DNA of 64,000 bases from positions 62,001-126,000 of the forward strand of contig JABYQU010000064.1 in the NCBI GenBank assembly GCA_022264855.1, given 5' to 3'. Positions 11,532 to 21,316 of this stretch are shown here, piece after piece. A program made the translations under genes and the position numbers. The notes under the pieces are model-generated. The model ran no database searches. It was not told where the DNA came from and saw nothing but the letters and a program-made list of their open reading frames with translations. Numbering within the stretch: the stretch's first letter is position 1; every line of letters begins with the position of its first letter. The DNA is from Lenzites betulinus. Taxonomy: Eukaryota; Basidiomycota; Agaricomycetes; Polyporales; Polyporaceae.

Positions 11532-11694
11532 GATGTTCTCATCGCCACCTTCGCGTCCTCGTCAGTCGTGTGCTGGCATAGGCTATGCGCAATTGCAACT
11601 CGTAACGCGCCGTCGGCTACCACTCCTCCGATTCATGTAGCATTGGGCGAATCTGCGTAAGAGCTGAGCTTCATCTAGGAGTGGATAAGGCCGA
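11532..11694. other. Gap between exon-like segment and repeat
   Basis: Nothing recognised apart from weak splice-like sites. Confidence 0.3.
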
Positions 11695-12180
11695 CGGCGA
11701 CAGTGCGCAGTTTCGCAACCCCGTCGAGTAACACGCGCGTAGTGTCGTCGTCGTTTCCACAAGTCCCCCCGTGCTCGCTGGCGGTTGAGTGCTCATGTAT
11801 AGGCGCCCGTGGCATCTGTGTACTCCCATGGGTGACTGGAAAAAAGGGATTATCGCTCCGCGTAGGAGGATGTATACCCCGTAACCATTTGACGAACGAT
11901 GCGCACGAGATGAGTAGCAGCTGGAGGCCAACTTTCCTCTTACTGGCCATCTCGCCATACTTGCCGAAATCTACAACGCTGCCGCTGTGATGTCTCTTGA
12001 GTCCCGCGCACAAGGTCGCCGTTGGGCGGGGAAGATTTTCAAAGGAAACGGTGAGCAGAACCTCTTCCTTCTTGAACGAAAGGAATGTTGCTTACATGTG
12101 TTCAAGATGTTGAATCAGTCCGACAACACGAAGAGATAAAGAACACTCACTCACACTTGTGCGAGGGAGGAGGAACGATT
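11695..12180. repeat. Dispersed repeat, diverged copy 1
   Basis: Related to 14940-15370 and, inverted, to 28110-28540. Shared stretches include the segment around GGCGCCCGTGGCAT, the block reading HEMSS...ISPYLPKST on the plus strand (ending near 11988), and a later block reading DVESVRQHEEIKNTH (12106-12150). Similarity fades after about 12180, so the 110-residue ORF found beside the other two copies is absent here. Frame is kept between copies despite many base changes. Confidence 0.7.
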
Positions 12181-13300
12181 GTCTTCCGCCCAAACGTGAG
12201 GTTGGTTTGGGAGGCTAAGCGGGGACGTGCAGTTCTTTCCAGATTACGCCGTCAGTCCGATGTACAAACGGTCGCAGACTCAATCCCTCAAAATCCACTC
12301 TCTCCATTCTCCAGGCTCCCAAATTTTCGTATAAATGTGGACAGCTTGCACGCATGATGCAAAGCCGGAAACGTGTTCCCGGACATTCGACCGCGGGGTT
12401 TCTGAGATGCCCAACCGTGTGACGTTTGGAGGGTCGCGACCGCTCTAGGAGCGATCGCGACCTTGCAAATACTCAACAGCCTGGCGAGCGTGTCCACCGC
12501 CGTACCTTGCGTTCCTGATTGCTCCATTACTACGAGAAGGAAGCAAGCAACATAGTACGCATACACTTATCATCACTTCATTCAACGACCAAGTACTGAC
12601 TAGTACTAACTCCCGGGTCAGCCAGCTGATGTGTCAACCTCACCGGCAGAGAGCTCTTTGAAGTTTTTGCAACAGGCCCGCGGGTCATGCGCCCCCCTAT
12701 GACGGCGTGCTTGACAAACTCCGGTCGGTAGCGAAGTGGCACCGGCCATTCTTATGCTTCTGACCTTCCTTTGGACGATATCATCTCCGTGCGGACCTCC
12801 TCGGACAGATGGCACGCACTCCGACGCCAATAAACGTCCCGCATCCGGTCGCTGGAACTTCAATGCACGCTCTTCAGAGCACATCGTTCTCACACTGATT
12901 GAAATACCCATGTAGTGCGGAAAGACACGCATGATGGGTGGCTACGTCTGGGGATCCCCGTGTCATGGTATAATGCGCAGGTCAGCCTCATCCATGTCGT
13001 GCACGCTGATGACATGTGCAGAGATTCCTCCGCGTGTCCCTCAATATTGCCTCGCAGGGCGGTGCACCCATTCAGTCGGATCAGTCGATTTGCCTTCCGT
13101 CCGCTAATTGGCGTGGGGTGAAAGGGCCACAAGCAGATGTTATCCGCGCGTACCCATGTCTGAAAGGTCCTTCCCTCGGATCTTGCATACAACTGCCCCT
13201 GGGTTCGAAGATCGTCGGCGCGGCGTTCTCAAGCGCAGCATTACGCCGTCGATGGTGCAGTCGCAGTCACGCCAGGCTTGCTAGTGACCGGTGCGTGCTG
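12181..13300. other. Intergenic, nothing recognised
   Basis: Upstream flank of the hydrophobin gene. Frames on both strands overlap and show no conserved motif. Confidence 0.5.
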
Positions 13301-13308
13301 TATAAAAG
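13301..13308 (+). promoter_or_regulatory. TATA box of the hydrophobin gene
   Basis: TATAAAAG lies 71 bases upstream of the hydrophobin ATG, a normal distance in filamentous fungi. It is a near-perfect TATA element, consistent with strong, regulated expression typical of hydrophobins. Confidence 0.8.
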
Positions 13309-13378
13309 GAGCACAAGCTGCGATACTCAACTCCAGACTCAAGGCATCTCCACTGCTGCATTCCTTCCTGTAGCCTTG

Positions 13379-14350
13379 ATGAACGCCCTCATCACTCTCT
13401 TGACAATCGCGACTGCCCTCTATGCGACGGCAAAACCTGCGGTGCCGCCGCCGATGATCACCTCACCTCCTGCGCTCGTCGATGGGGCACGGCTGAAGGC
13501 GAGGGACGACGTGTCCACGTTGCCCCTCGCCAGTTGTACACTCAATGTGGCGTGTTGCCAGCAGGTGTTGACGGTTCCCGTCATACCTGCGAGCTTCACA
13601 ACCCTTCTACCTAGCAGTTTGACGGTACCTGTTGCGATTCCGACGCTGGGTCCGGTGGTCGGGGTAGAGTGCACGCCCGCAACTAGCAGCGACATCACCG
13701 GGAGCTCATGGTGGGTGTTATCAGTCTTTGTTTGTGCATACTTACCGAATGGGCTGTTTGCAGTAATGCGGGTGGATCGCCTGTGTGCTGTCAGGAAGAA
13801 ATTAGTTAGTCTGATGCGCACTGTTGTGACTTTGGTTAAAAACTATGCTGACTTTGTCGAAGCCAATCTCGTCGCAGAAGGATGCCAGCCAGTCGTCAAC
13901 ATACCGTCGCCCACACTCCCAATCTCGCTTCCCACTACACTCCCAATCTCACTTCCCACTACACTCCCAATCTCGCTACCAGGTCTCCCCACAATTTCCG
14001 TCCCAGGTCTACCCATCTCCCTCCCGCTCGGAGGCGCACCGTCCTCCTCGTCTAGCGGCCTACTCGGCCTACCTCTGCCGTCTCTCCCATTACCATCCCT
14101 CCCCGGGCTGGGCGGAGACCCCGCACCGAGCTCGACGTCGACAGGCTTGCTCGGCCTCCCGCTTCCGTCCCTCCCTCTTCCGATTGGTGGCAGCCCGACT
14201 TCTTCGTCCTCAGGCCTGCTCGGTCTCCCGCTGCCCTCCCTTCCGCTTCCTACCGACAGCCCAAGCACGACATCCTCCGGCCTACTCGGTCTACCGCTGC
14301 CGTCGCTGCCCCTCGGACTCGCGTCGGAGGCGCCAATCCTGTCGACTTGA
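13379..14350 (+). CDS. Class I hydrophobin with long repetitive C-terminal tail
   Basis: A secreted surface protein that should self-assemble at air-water interfaces. Exons 13379-13710, 13764-13804 and 13863-14350 close to 286 residues. A signal peptide covers about residues 1-18 (MNALITLLTIATALYATA). All eight hydrophobin cysteines are present, with class I spacing C53-x5-C59C60-x37-C98-x12-C111-x7-C119C120-x11-C132; Cys111 is created across the first splice. GGSPVCC matches the family. Ordinary hydrophobins stop within about ten residues of the last Cys. Here 154 more residues follow: first Pro/Leu/Ser repeats (LPISLPTT three times, 143-163), then four copies of GLLGLPLPSLPL at 190, 219, 242 and 264, separated by Ser/Thr/Pro/Gly linkers. 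The tail is in frame with the hydrophobin fold and ends without a GPI-like hydrophobic stretch. Confidence 0.92.
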   Translation: MNALITLLTIATALYATAKPAVPPPMITSPPALVDGARLKARDDVSTLPLASCTLNVACCQQVLTVPVIPASFTTLLPSSLTVPVAIPTLGPVVGVECTPATSSDITGSSWWVLSVFVCAYLPNGLFAVMRVDRLCAVRKKLVSLMRTVVTLVKNYADFVEANLVAEGCQPVVNIPSPTLPISLPTTLPISLPTTLPISLPGLPTISVPGLPISLPLGGAPSSSSSGLLGLPLPSLPLPSLPGLGGDPAPSSTSTGLLGLPLPSLPLPIGGSPTSSSSGLLGLPLPSLPLPTDSPSTTSSGLLGLPLPSLPLGLASEAPILST

Positions 14351-14939
14351 GTACCACGGCTTCCCTGCGCGGGAAGAGACAAAGCTTTGATCAGCATGCG
14401 GGTGAGGCAACGGTCGGAGCTGAGGAAGGTCGCTTGGCGTACTGGGAATTCGTTAGACAAGGTTCAAAGGTGTTCATCGTGGGCATATCGTCTTACGATC
14501 TATACAGCATAGTCATCAGATGTCATAAGCGGCGGCTTGAAATTGGCTTGCGGTCTCACTGGACGGGATGAACAGTAAGAGCCGCCTGATTTCATCGGTC
14601 CTCGGTATCGCGCTGTAGTAAACGTGAGTGTTGAGTTTTCACCTGGATTCATCGATGCATCCTTAGTCGTGGTACGCGGCACTAAGCTATCGCCTCAGTC
14701 AATGTTTATGATAAATCTGATTTCCTTCCAGAGTGAGCAGTAATCATACATCCCGCCATGCCTCGTTCCAAGCTCGAGCTCTAAGTGTGGCATCTATATC
14801 ATTGCCATGTACGCACTCGAACAAGTGACTAACCTCCAGCTTGCAATTCGGGATCTAATCGTCGGCTACAACTTCCCCGACGCATGAAGCCTCGAGCTAC
14901 TTTACAACATGGTTAAGACGAACCCAGAGGGGCGGATGA
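14351..14939. other. Intergenic, nothing recognised
   Basis: 3' flank of the hydrophobin gene and left flank of the inverted-repeat arm. No supported gene. Confidence 0.5.
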
Positions 14940-16345
14940 CGGCGACAATGCGCAGGTTTGTAGCCCTGTCGACTTGCACAAGTCCACGGATAAGCGCCCG
15001 TGGCATTCGAGTGCCCCGGATGGCGACTCGAAAAAAGAGATTATCGTTTCGTGTTCGGAACATGTGTATGCAATGTCCATTTGACGACGACGCGCACGAG
15101 ATGAGCAACAAGAGGAGGAGGCCAAACCTCCTCCTGTCGACCATCTCGCCGTACTCACCGAAATCGACGTCGTCGCCGCTGTGATGCCTCTTAGATCTCG
15201 CGCGCGAGAGTGAATCTATGAAAGTCGAGATAATCAGAGTGAACGACGAGGAGATCATCTCCCTTATTGAAGGCGAGGGTGCGACGCTGTCCTGCTATGG
15301 CATGTTTTCAAGATGTCAGAACAGTCCAACAATACGAAGAGATGAAGATCACTCACTTCTCGGACTTGTGCGAGGGAAGGGACCCGAGGATCCCCGCCCC
15401 CGCTCCGATGGAGACGACGACCGAAGGTGACCGCACAGAAGAGAGGGCGCCATCTCCCTCCCGCACGGGCCCCCGGCCGCCGCCACCAAACCCTCTCCCG
15501 AACACACCACACACACGAAACAGCGACCCTCCACAACTACGGACGAAAGAAGGGGAATCGTATACTTCCGTGGCTATGCCGGGGAGGCTGACATCGTCGG
15601 GTGATCCAAGCCCTCCGTCAACCTCGCCGACGCCGACTCCCGGGGGCGCGACGAACAACCTGTAAAACCGAAGCCGACACCGGGACCGAGACCGCGACCA
15701 CAACAGAAGCCACTCAAACACGAGCAGCAACGTCACGGTACACAATCGAGTCCCGGCGCCGCGCATCCCGGAGAGAAATGAGCTTCCACCGGTAGTTCGC
15801 GCCCCCGTCCACGAGCGGCTTGAAAGGGTTGAGGTCCTTGCGCTCGCGGTTGCGGGTCCGGACGTGGGCCTTGCGGGTGATGAGGCACGGCGGCTCCGCA
15901 CGGGGCTTGACGAACTCGAGGGGCAGGGGCGGGACCGGGGGGCGGGCGACCTGGGAACGGGAACGGGGCTTGGGAGGCGGGGACCGGAGCGACCGGCGCT
16001 CGATCTGGGACTGGAGAAGGACGGAAGGGGCGGTGTAGGAAGGCATGGTGGCAGGGAAATAGGCGTGGGGAGACAGTGGGATGATGGGGGTACGGAGCAA
16101 GAAGTGGTGAGGGGCTTGGAGAGTCGGGGGCGGGGTTATATGGGACAGTAGTTGAGATCGAGGCTGACCGTCATCCGCCGCAGGTCATCGGTGGGATTGG
16201 ACGACGTCGGGGCTGGCCTCGTAGGACGCCTCTTACTGGCTGCTTCAAGGTCAGCCTCCTCGCACGTTGCGGCAGGCGAGCGAGCATAAAGAATCACAAG
16301 CTAATGCTGCGCCCCACGCAGGAAAGCTGGTCATCCTCGTCCAAT
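14940..16345 (+). repeat. Inverted duplication, left arm
   Basis: Matches 27165-28540 in inverted orientation. In the core from about 15190 to 16046, each position x pairs with 43480-x with no net length change, and all open frames in this core (70, 132, 182 and 110 codons) translate identically in both arms. Outside the core the arms diverge: an indel and many substitutions upstream of the 110-residue ORF (beyond 16050), a 3-base insertion in the right arm near 28306, and about a quarter of bases different towards 14940. The first 430 bases also match the dispersed repeat copy at 11695. Terminal structure and target duplications could not be defined. Confidence 0.9.
15714..16046 (-). CDS. 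Small basic protein, duplicated, copy A
   Basis: An uninterrupted 110-residue frame, MPSYTAPSVLLQSQIERR at the N-terminus and IVYRDVAARV at the end. It is rich in Arg, Pro and Ser (PPPKPRSRSQVARPPVPP), with a more ordered second half, KAHVRTRNRERKDLNPFKPL, then ANYRWKLISLRDARRRD. No signal peptide or membrane segment. The amino acid sequence equals copy B at 27434. A TATA-like TTATATG (16136-16142 on the plus strand) lies about 90 bases upstream, and one CCAAT box is kept while a second has changed relative to copy B. The ATG context (CCACCATGCC) is good. Function unknown. An overlapping antisense frame of 182 codons is probably a shadow. Confidence 0.6.
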   Translation of the reverse strand: MPSYTAPSVLLQSQIERRSLRSPPPKPRSRSQVARPPVPPLPLEFVKPRAEPPCLITRKAHVRTRNRERKDLNPFKPLVDGGANYRWKLISLRDARRRDSIVYRDVAARV

Positions 16346-16736
16346 ACCGGCGACTGGGCGCGAGGACGTTGAACCCTGCTTCGCGGCTTGCAGTCACCCA
16401 ATAAACCAATTCGACATTTCAAGTGTAGCTCTAGATACGGGGTTAATCCTGGTTGAGAATCTACCCTGACTTTTTAATTGCAAGCTCACCTGTGCACTAG
16501 CATACATATGAAAACGCCGTGATGATGATAATGATTCAGCAGCGTACGAAGTCACGTCGTCCTCAGACGTCAATGAGGTTCAACATCTGTATATCAACAA
16601 CAGTAATATATGCATGATATGCTTACATATCCTGACCATTATGACGCTCGCACTGGACCTCAGACCACAGACAGACTGAACATCGAGTCGTACGGAGTAC
16701 CACAGACGAAGGGGATATCATGAGACGCGGCCATTC
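16346..16736. other. Intergenic, nothing recognised
   Basis: AT-richer stretch between the left arm and the 3' end of the DUF6535 gene. It probably holds that gene's 3' untranslated region. Confidence 0.5.
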
Positions 16737-19700
16737 CTACTTCTGCTGTGAATCGGTCACCGAGGAATAAGAGGCACTGCCAGAGATGGGAATGTGAGGT
16801 GAAGGTCCGACGGCGTGATTGACGGGTGTAGGGTTGGTGTCTGGTGTGGCATCCCACGCAGTGGCGCTGGCGGTAGCCTCGACTGCATGCGGAGGCTCAA
16901 CGATAGGCGTCTGCGAGGGATGCGATGCGGCTGTCTCGACGTCTGCTGTACTAATCGCCATAACGTTGTCGCCAGAAGATTGAAATGGAATGTCGGCGTT
17001 GTGAGTGACGGGAGCAGCGTTGGTGTTGCCTTCGGGTCCGGGAGTTGCCGTACCGAAGATAGCCCCCGTTATTGACGCAGTCTCATCCGCGGTTAGAGGG
17101 ACAATGAAACGAGCCTCCAGGGGGTGTCGCGAAGCCGTGGCATCCTCCGCTGTACTAGTCGTGGCCGCCTTCGCGAGGTCCTCGGTAGTGTCGGTTATTT
17201 TGCTAGGGTCAGGTGCGATTTCCACCTTGTCTTTGAAGTGCGGTACGGGAAGGTCGGGTGCCGCGTTGTGGTTTGATGCCGCTTGACGATCAACTCCATT
17301 GGAAGCCTCTTCGGTGGACGTCGTCAATGGATTGAGTGCGGGATCATGAGCATCGCCCGAGCTGGGTACGACAACCGCCATGGGACCGCCGGGTGCATTG
17401 AGGCTAGCGGCCTCCTTGTGATCCAATGTATTCGCTCTGAAAGCAGCCGTGACCCGCTCCTTGAGCCTGCCCGGGAAAGCTGCCAAGGCGCGAGGGATAA
17501 AGTCGTCGCTGCTATCCGAGTCAGAGCTAGAGGCTCGCCCGGACGATATGGAATGGCGATCATTGACTGATGTTGCATGCAGAAGTCAGCGTCGTCACTA
17601 ACAGCTTGGCTACCCAAACAAACGTAGGACTTACGCTGCGTCCGGACACGTGTTTGGAGAGCATTAACTTTTTCTTGGACCGCTGTTAATCTTTCGAGTG
17701 AACTCTCATGATCGAGTATTGATACAGAGCCGTCCATCGATGGGAGATTCCAGAGGAAGACGATGATCCGGTCGAATATGTAGATTGGCACATCGGCAGA
17801 GACAAACGGCAATATGTCATCGTGTTGTAGCGAATCGACGATGTCGGTTATCAAGGTCAGGTAGTCACTAGTCTTCGAGCAAGAGCTCAGGACTACATCC
17901 TCCAGGCGAGGTGCTCCAAGACACTCTCTGTAACGAGCGAGGATGGCAAAAAGCTGGGATAGGACCTCGCGAGTAGCCTCTAAGCGAGCGATGCGGGTTT
18001 GTTGGTCGTCTCCTGTGGTTAACGCTCCAGGAAGCATTCGTAAGAATGCAAGAACAACGCGCAGGTATTTGAGTTGTGCTGGAGAGACATCGGTGCTGGC
18101 CTTCGTGGGACCCATCGCTTCGCGGACCATATCGAGCTGTTCATGAACGAAACGTTGGCATCTATCCAGTTGTCGACATAGTAAACCGAACGCCTGATCA
18201 ACATTTACTACCGAAGCTGTGAGGGAATATCGTCAGTCAGGTTTGAGTTCCGAATGCATACTTCACAACGTGGCACTCACCGGATAGTTCCCGCCCTCCC
18301 TCTTGGCGCCCTCGCTTGGATGGAGAGAGCTTCTTGCAGTGGTCGCGAATCGTCCTCAGGCTAGAGGTTGCTGATTCGGCCCCATCGCTTTCGTTCGACG
18401 GTTCCAAGATTGGTTTGAGGTACACCTCGATACGCGGCTCAAGCCATGCGATGACCGACTGCAACCATCTCGTACCCTCTGCTTTCTTGGGGTCGATTTC
18501 CCCTTTCTTTGCATCAGCATCTCGCACGATATGATGCTGTGGTGAGGAGAGAGCCAGACAGACTTGTCGACAAAGGTCTTCCTGCATGTTCATCGTGCTC
18601 AGGTCTATGGCGCAGAGAAGCACATGAAAGACCAGAAGGGCAGTCGTGGGGTAGCCACCGGTAACTCGAGTCTTGTCGTCACGGCGAGAGTGCTTCACGA
18701 TTGACTCGTGCAACTTCTTGAAGTATTCAAGGACGGCATTCGAGCGGAGGTCAGACAGGCATGTTGTGGCAGAGGACACTGCATCGGGATCCAAGGTGGA
18801 TTCGTAGGCCGTCACGAGGATTTCAACGTCGAGTGCGTCGCCGACGTTGTCGATAGCTGATTTTATACGATCATTCCAGCCAAAGGGAATCGACCACCGC
18901 TGGTCTGTCTGATCAAATCGAACCATAAGCCATAGCATGATGTCGTCAAACCGATCGGAAAAGTTGGTGTTGTAGAAAAGGAGCTCTGCGGGGAAGGAGA
19001 GGAGGTAGTGCTGTATCGGCACAATGACTCGCCTATGGGTATGTAGGATGATGGAGTACAGGGCCCGCGACTGCGGTGAGAGATATGCACAGCTGACGCT
19101 GAAGACTGGGAGGATGCCGACAACGAGTGTGAAGACGGCGGCGATGGCGATCAGGACTGATGCGACGATTGCCACAGAAGGATGGAGAGTCCAGAGGAGA
19201 ACGAGGAGTCCCGCCAGAAAAAAGGCCAGCGAAAGCACGAGCAGGACGGGGATAAGGAGGATGATGTCTCCTACATGCCACTTGACCAAGTTGGCCGCGC
19301 GGTATTGTCGGGTCCGAGCCTTGTCGCGCGAGCTGCCGGACACTGCGCTATACTCGCTGAGCCATTGCTTTGCTACGATGCCGATGAGTGCTGAGGTGAG
19401 ACTGAGGATCAAGCCGGAGAACCACAGGATGTTCAACCATACGGCGGACCGAGCGACGACAGGGGTGCCGCTCTGCACATCGCGTAGGACAGGCCCGCCA
19501 GGCTGCGTGGAATTGACGAACGGATAGCTGATCGAAAAACTGTGTAGTTGTAACGATATTCGCTCCAAGGCTTGAACGGTAGGGTTTGGGCCGCCTGGCT
19601 GAAGCAGTTGATACGACTGGACGTTGAACGCGGTTAGAATGGCTGAGAACAACCCAGCCTTGACGCAGGTGCGTGAGTACAGACACACACAAATGGCAGC

Positions 19701-20117
19701 TGTGAGCACATACAAAGAGGAGATATGTGTCAATCTCTCTGTTCCATCTGCTGACCATGTCGTCGCCAAATGTTTGAGCCTTTGTAGCAACGTCGGACCA
19801 GGCCTTCGCCCTGGCGTCGTCTGTATGAACACTTCTGTGTTGATCAAGCAATTCCTGTTGACCCATTGACTACGTCAGGAAGACCGTAAATGTGTCTACG
19901 AGTACATACTTGTAGCTTGAGTTCTCCACTGATATCTTTGAGTAAAACGGGATCTACAACCGCCATCTGCGATGGTGCATTGGGCTCTGCTGCGCTCGGA
20001 GCCCTGGAAGTCTCAATATCTGCCTGGTGTTCAGCAGAGCAAGATCAGACCAAGCTCGCGCTCATCATGCTGGCAGAGTATGAGGGCACGCACCATGTCG
20101 ATAATAGTAGGGGCCAT
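16737..20117 (-). CDS. DUF6535-family membrane protein, copy 1
   Basis: Six exons: 20117-20094, 20023-19910, 19854-19714, 19658-18281, 18216-17635, 17566-16737; 1022 residues with all phases closing. The DUF6535 block runs from about residue 55 to 240: AWSDVATKAQTFGDDMV, RWNREIDTYLLF joined by splicing to AGLFSAILTAFNVQSYQLL, then LNILWFSGLILSLTSALIG, AKQWLSEY and two long hydrophobic spans (LLIPVLLVLSLAFFLAGLLV and the following Ala/Val/Ile-rich one). About four membrane segments are visible. A long soluble helical region follows (to about 740), and the last 270 residues are Thr/Ala/Pro-rich and probably disordered. The family is abundant in Agaricomycetes and has no known function. Paralogue at 30560-33851: the cores are close, the N-terminal leader and tail are not. 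First exon (MAPTIIDM) rests on comparison of the two copies. Confidence 0.88.
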
Positions 20118-21316
20118 CCGCGTATAACGGGGGCCGTAGACTCAGAGCCGCGGCGCTGAAGTGTAGGGTCAGGAAGAACAAGGTGGTTGGGGGGTGCGTG
20201 GGCGTGAGTTGTTGTATACTGACGACCTTCCATTGTTCCCTTCGTCCCAGTTCGGTATAGATGACACGCAATTAATCCTGAGAACATCATACTGATTGAC
20301 GGGCTTCCCAGCTTCAAATGTGGACTGGCTGGAGAACGTCTGGACAGCTGGCTAGGGTAGCCACCAACCACACGGTGATTGACGCGCTGATGCGCGCGGA
20401 GCCTATACCGGTAAGGTAAGTACGTCGACCGCATGTATACCGCATGCCTTATAGGTTCCGCGGCCGTCAACACGAACGCTCTAGTATTCCCTTCTGTTAC
20501 CGATTCTGTAGTATATTGGCAATGTATGAGTGTCATAATCTGCTGACAGACGAGGATCAGATGGGCCACTAGACATAACGGCGACATACCTCGTTGCAGT
20601 TCCCGCCAACCCATTCGCCGATACTAGTAGCGGCCGAGAAGTTGAAACACGGGACGAAACGTCTGGGCCGATGCTCTCCTGGTGTGGCAATGTACTCGGG
20701 GGAAAGGATCCATAGATAGACGCTATGCGCAAAGAACGCAGTGTCGTGAAACAACATGTACGTCCGAAGGAACCTGCGCAGTGAGTTCTTGAGAATAGTA
20801 CTTAAGGCTGTACTTAGTACCTCGAGGCTCCCACAGGACTCAGTGCATTGGCATATGAATTGGGTATGCTTTCGGGCGGCATCAGCATCAGCATTACGAA
20901 CGACTGTTATTGCCAAGCCTCAAGTTTCAAAATTTCGAAGCTTAAGATGAGTGGAGATGGACGTTGTAGACAGACCGTTTAACGATATATACGCGTCCGG
21001 ATCGGAATATTGCCAATAATAATGCCAGAGGTGTAACCCCACTCGGCATGCGCCGCTAGCCAGCATGGGGTCTTTAGGGTCCTGGTCCTTACCTCCGCCA
21101 GCACTCATTCGAGCGATTTGATTGGCCATTTTGTGTAATGACCTCGAACACCGCGAGGGGACCGGTGCGGTCCTCATGCAAGCATCGCTAGCGGTCAAGC
21201 GATGACCTCTGCTCTACCCCTCTGCTCCTACTACGACCTCCACCCGACATTGCTCTTGACCTTTAAAGAGAGACGAAATCTTCAATCTCGCAGCGATAAT
21301 CCTGTTTCCGCTCACG
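20118..21316. other. Intergenic between divergent genes
   Basis: Separates the starts of the DUF6535 gene (minus) and the ZIP transporter (plus), so it must contain both promoters. Frames present are short and overlapping; none is supported. Confidence 0.5.

Noticed and set aside
13016..13378. Upstream extension of the hydrophobin frame (open for 121 more codons)
   Set aside because: The TATA box at 13301 lies within it and the signal peptide begins at the ATG at 13379.
15267..15665. 132-codon Pro/Thr-rich frame and its twin at 27815-28213
   Set aside because: Low-complexity composition expected from GC-rich DNA. Only its first 30 residues resemble the diverged repeat copy at 12085, so I treat it as part of the repeat rather than a gene.
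15353..15901. 182-codon frame antisense to the small duplicated ORF, and its twin at 27579-28127
   Set aside because: Overlaps the better-supported 110-residue ORF on the other strand (arm A) or in another frame (arm B), has no promoter, and its conservation is explained by the near-identical duplicated core.
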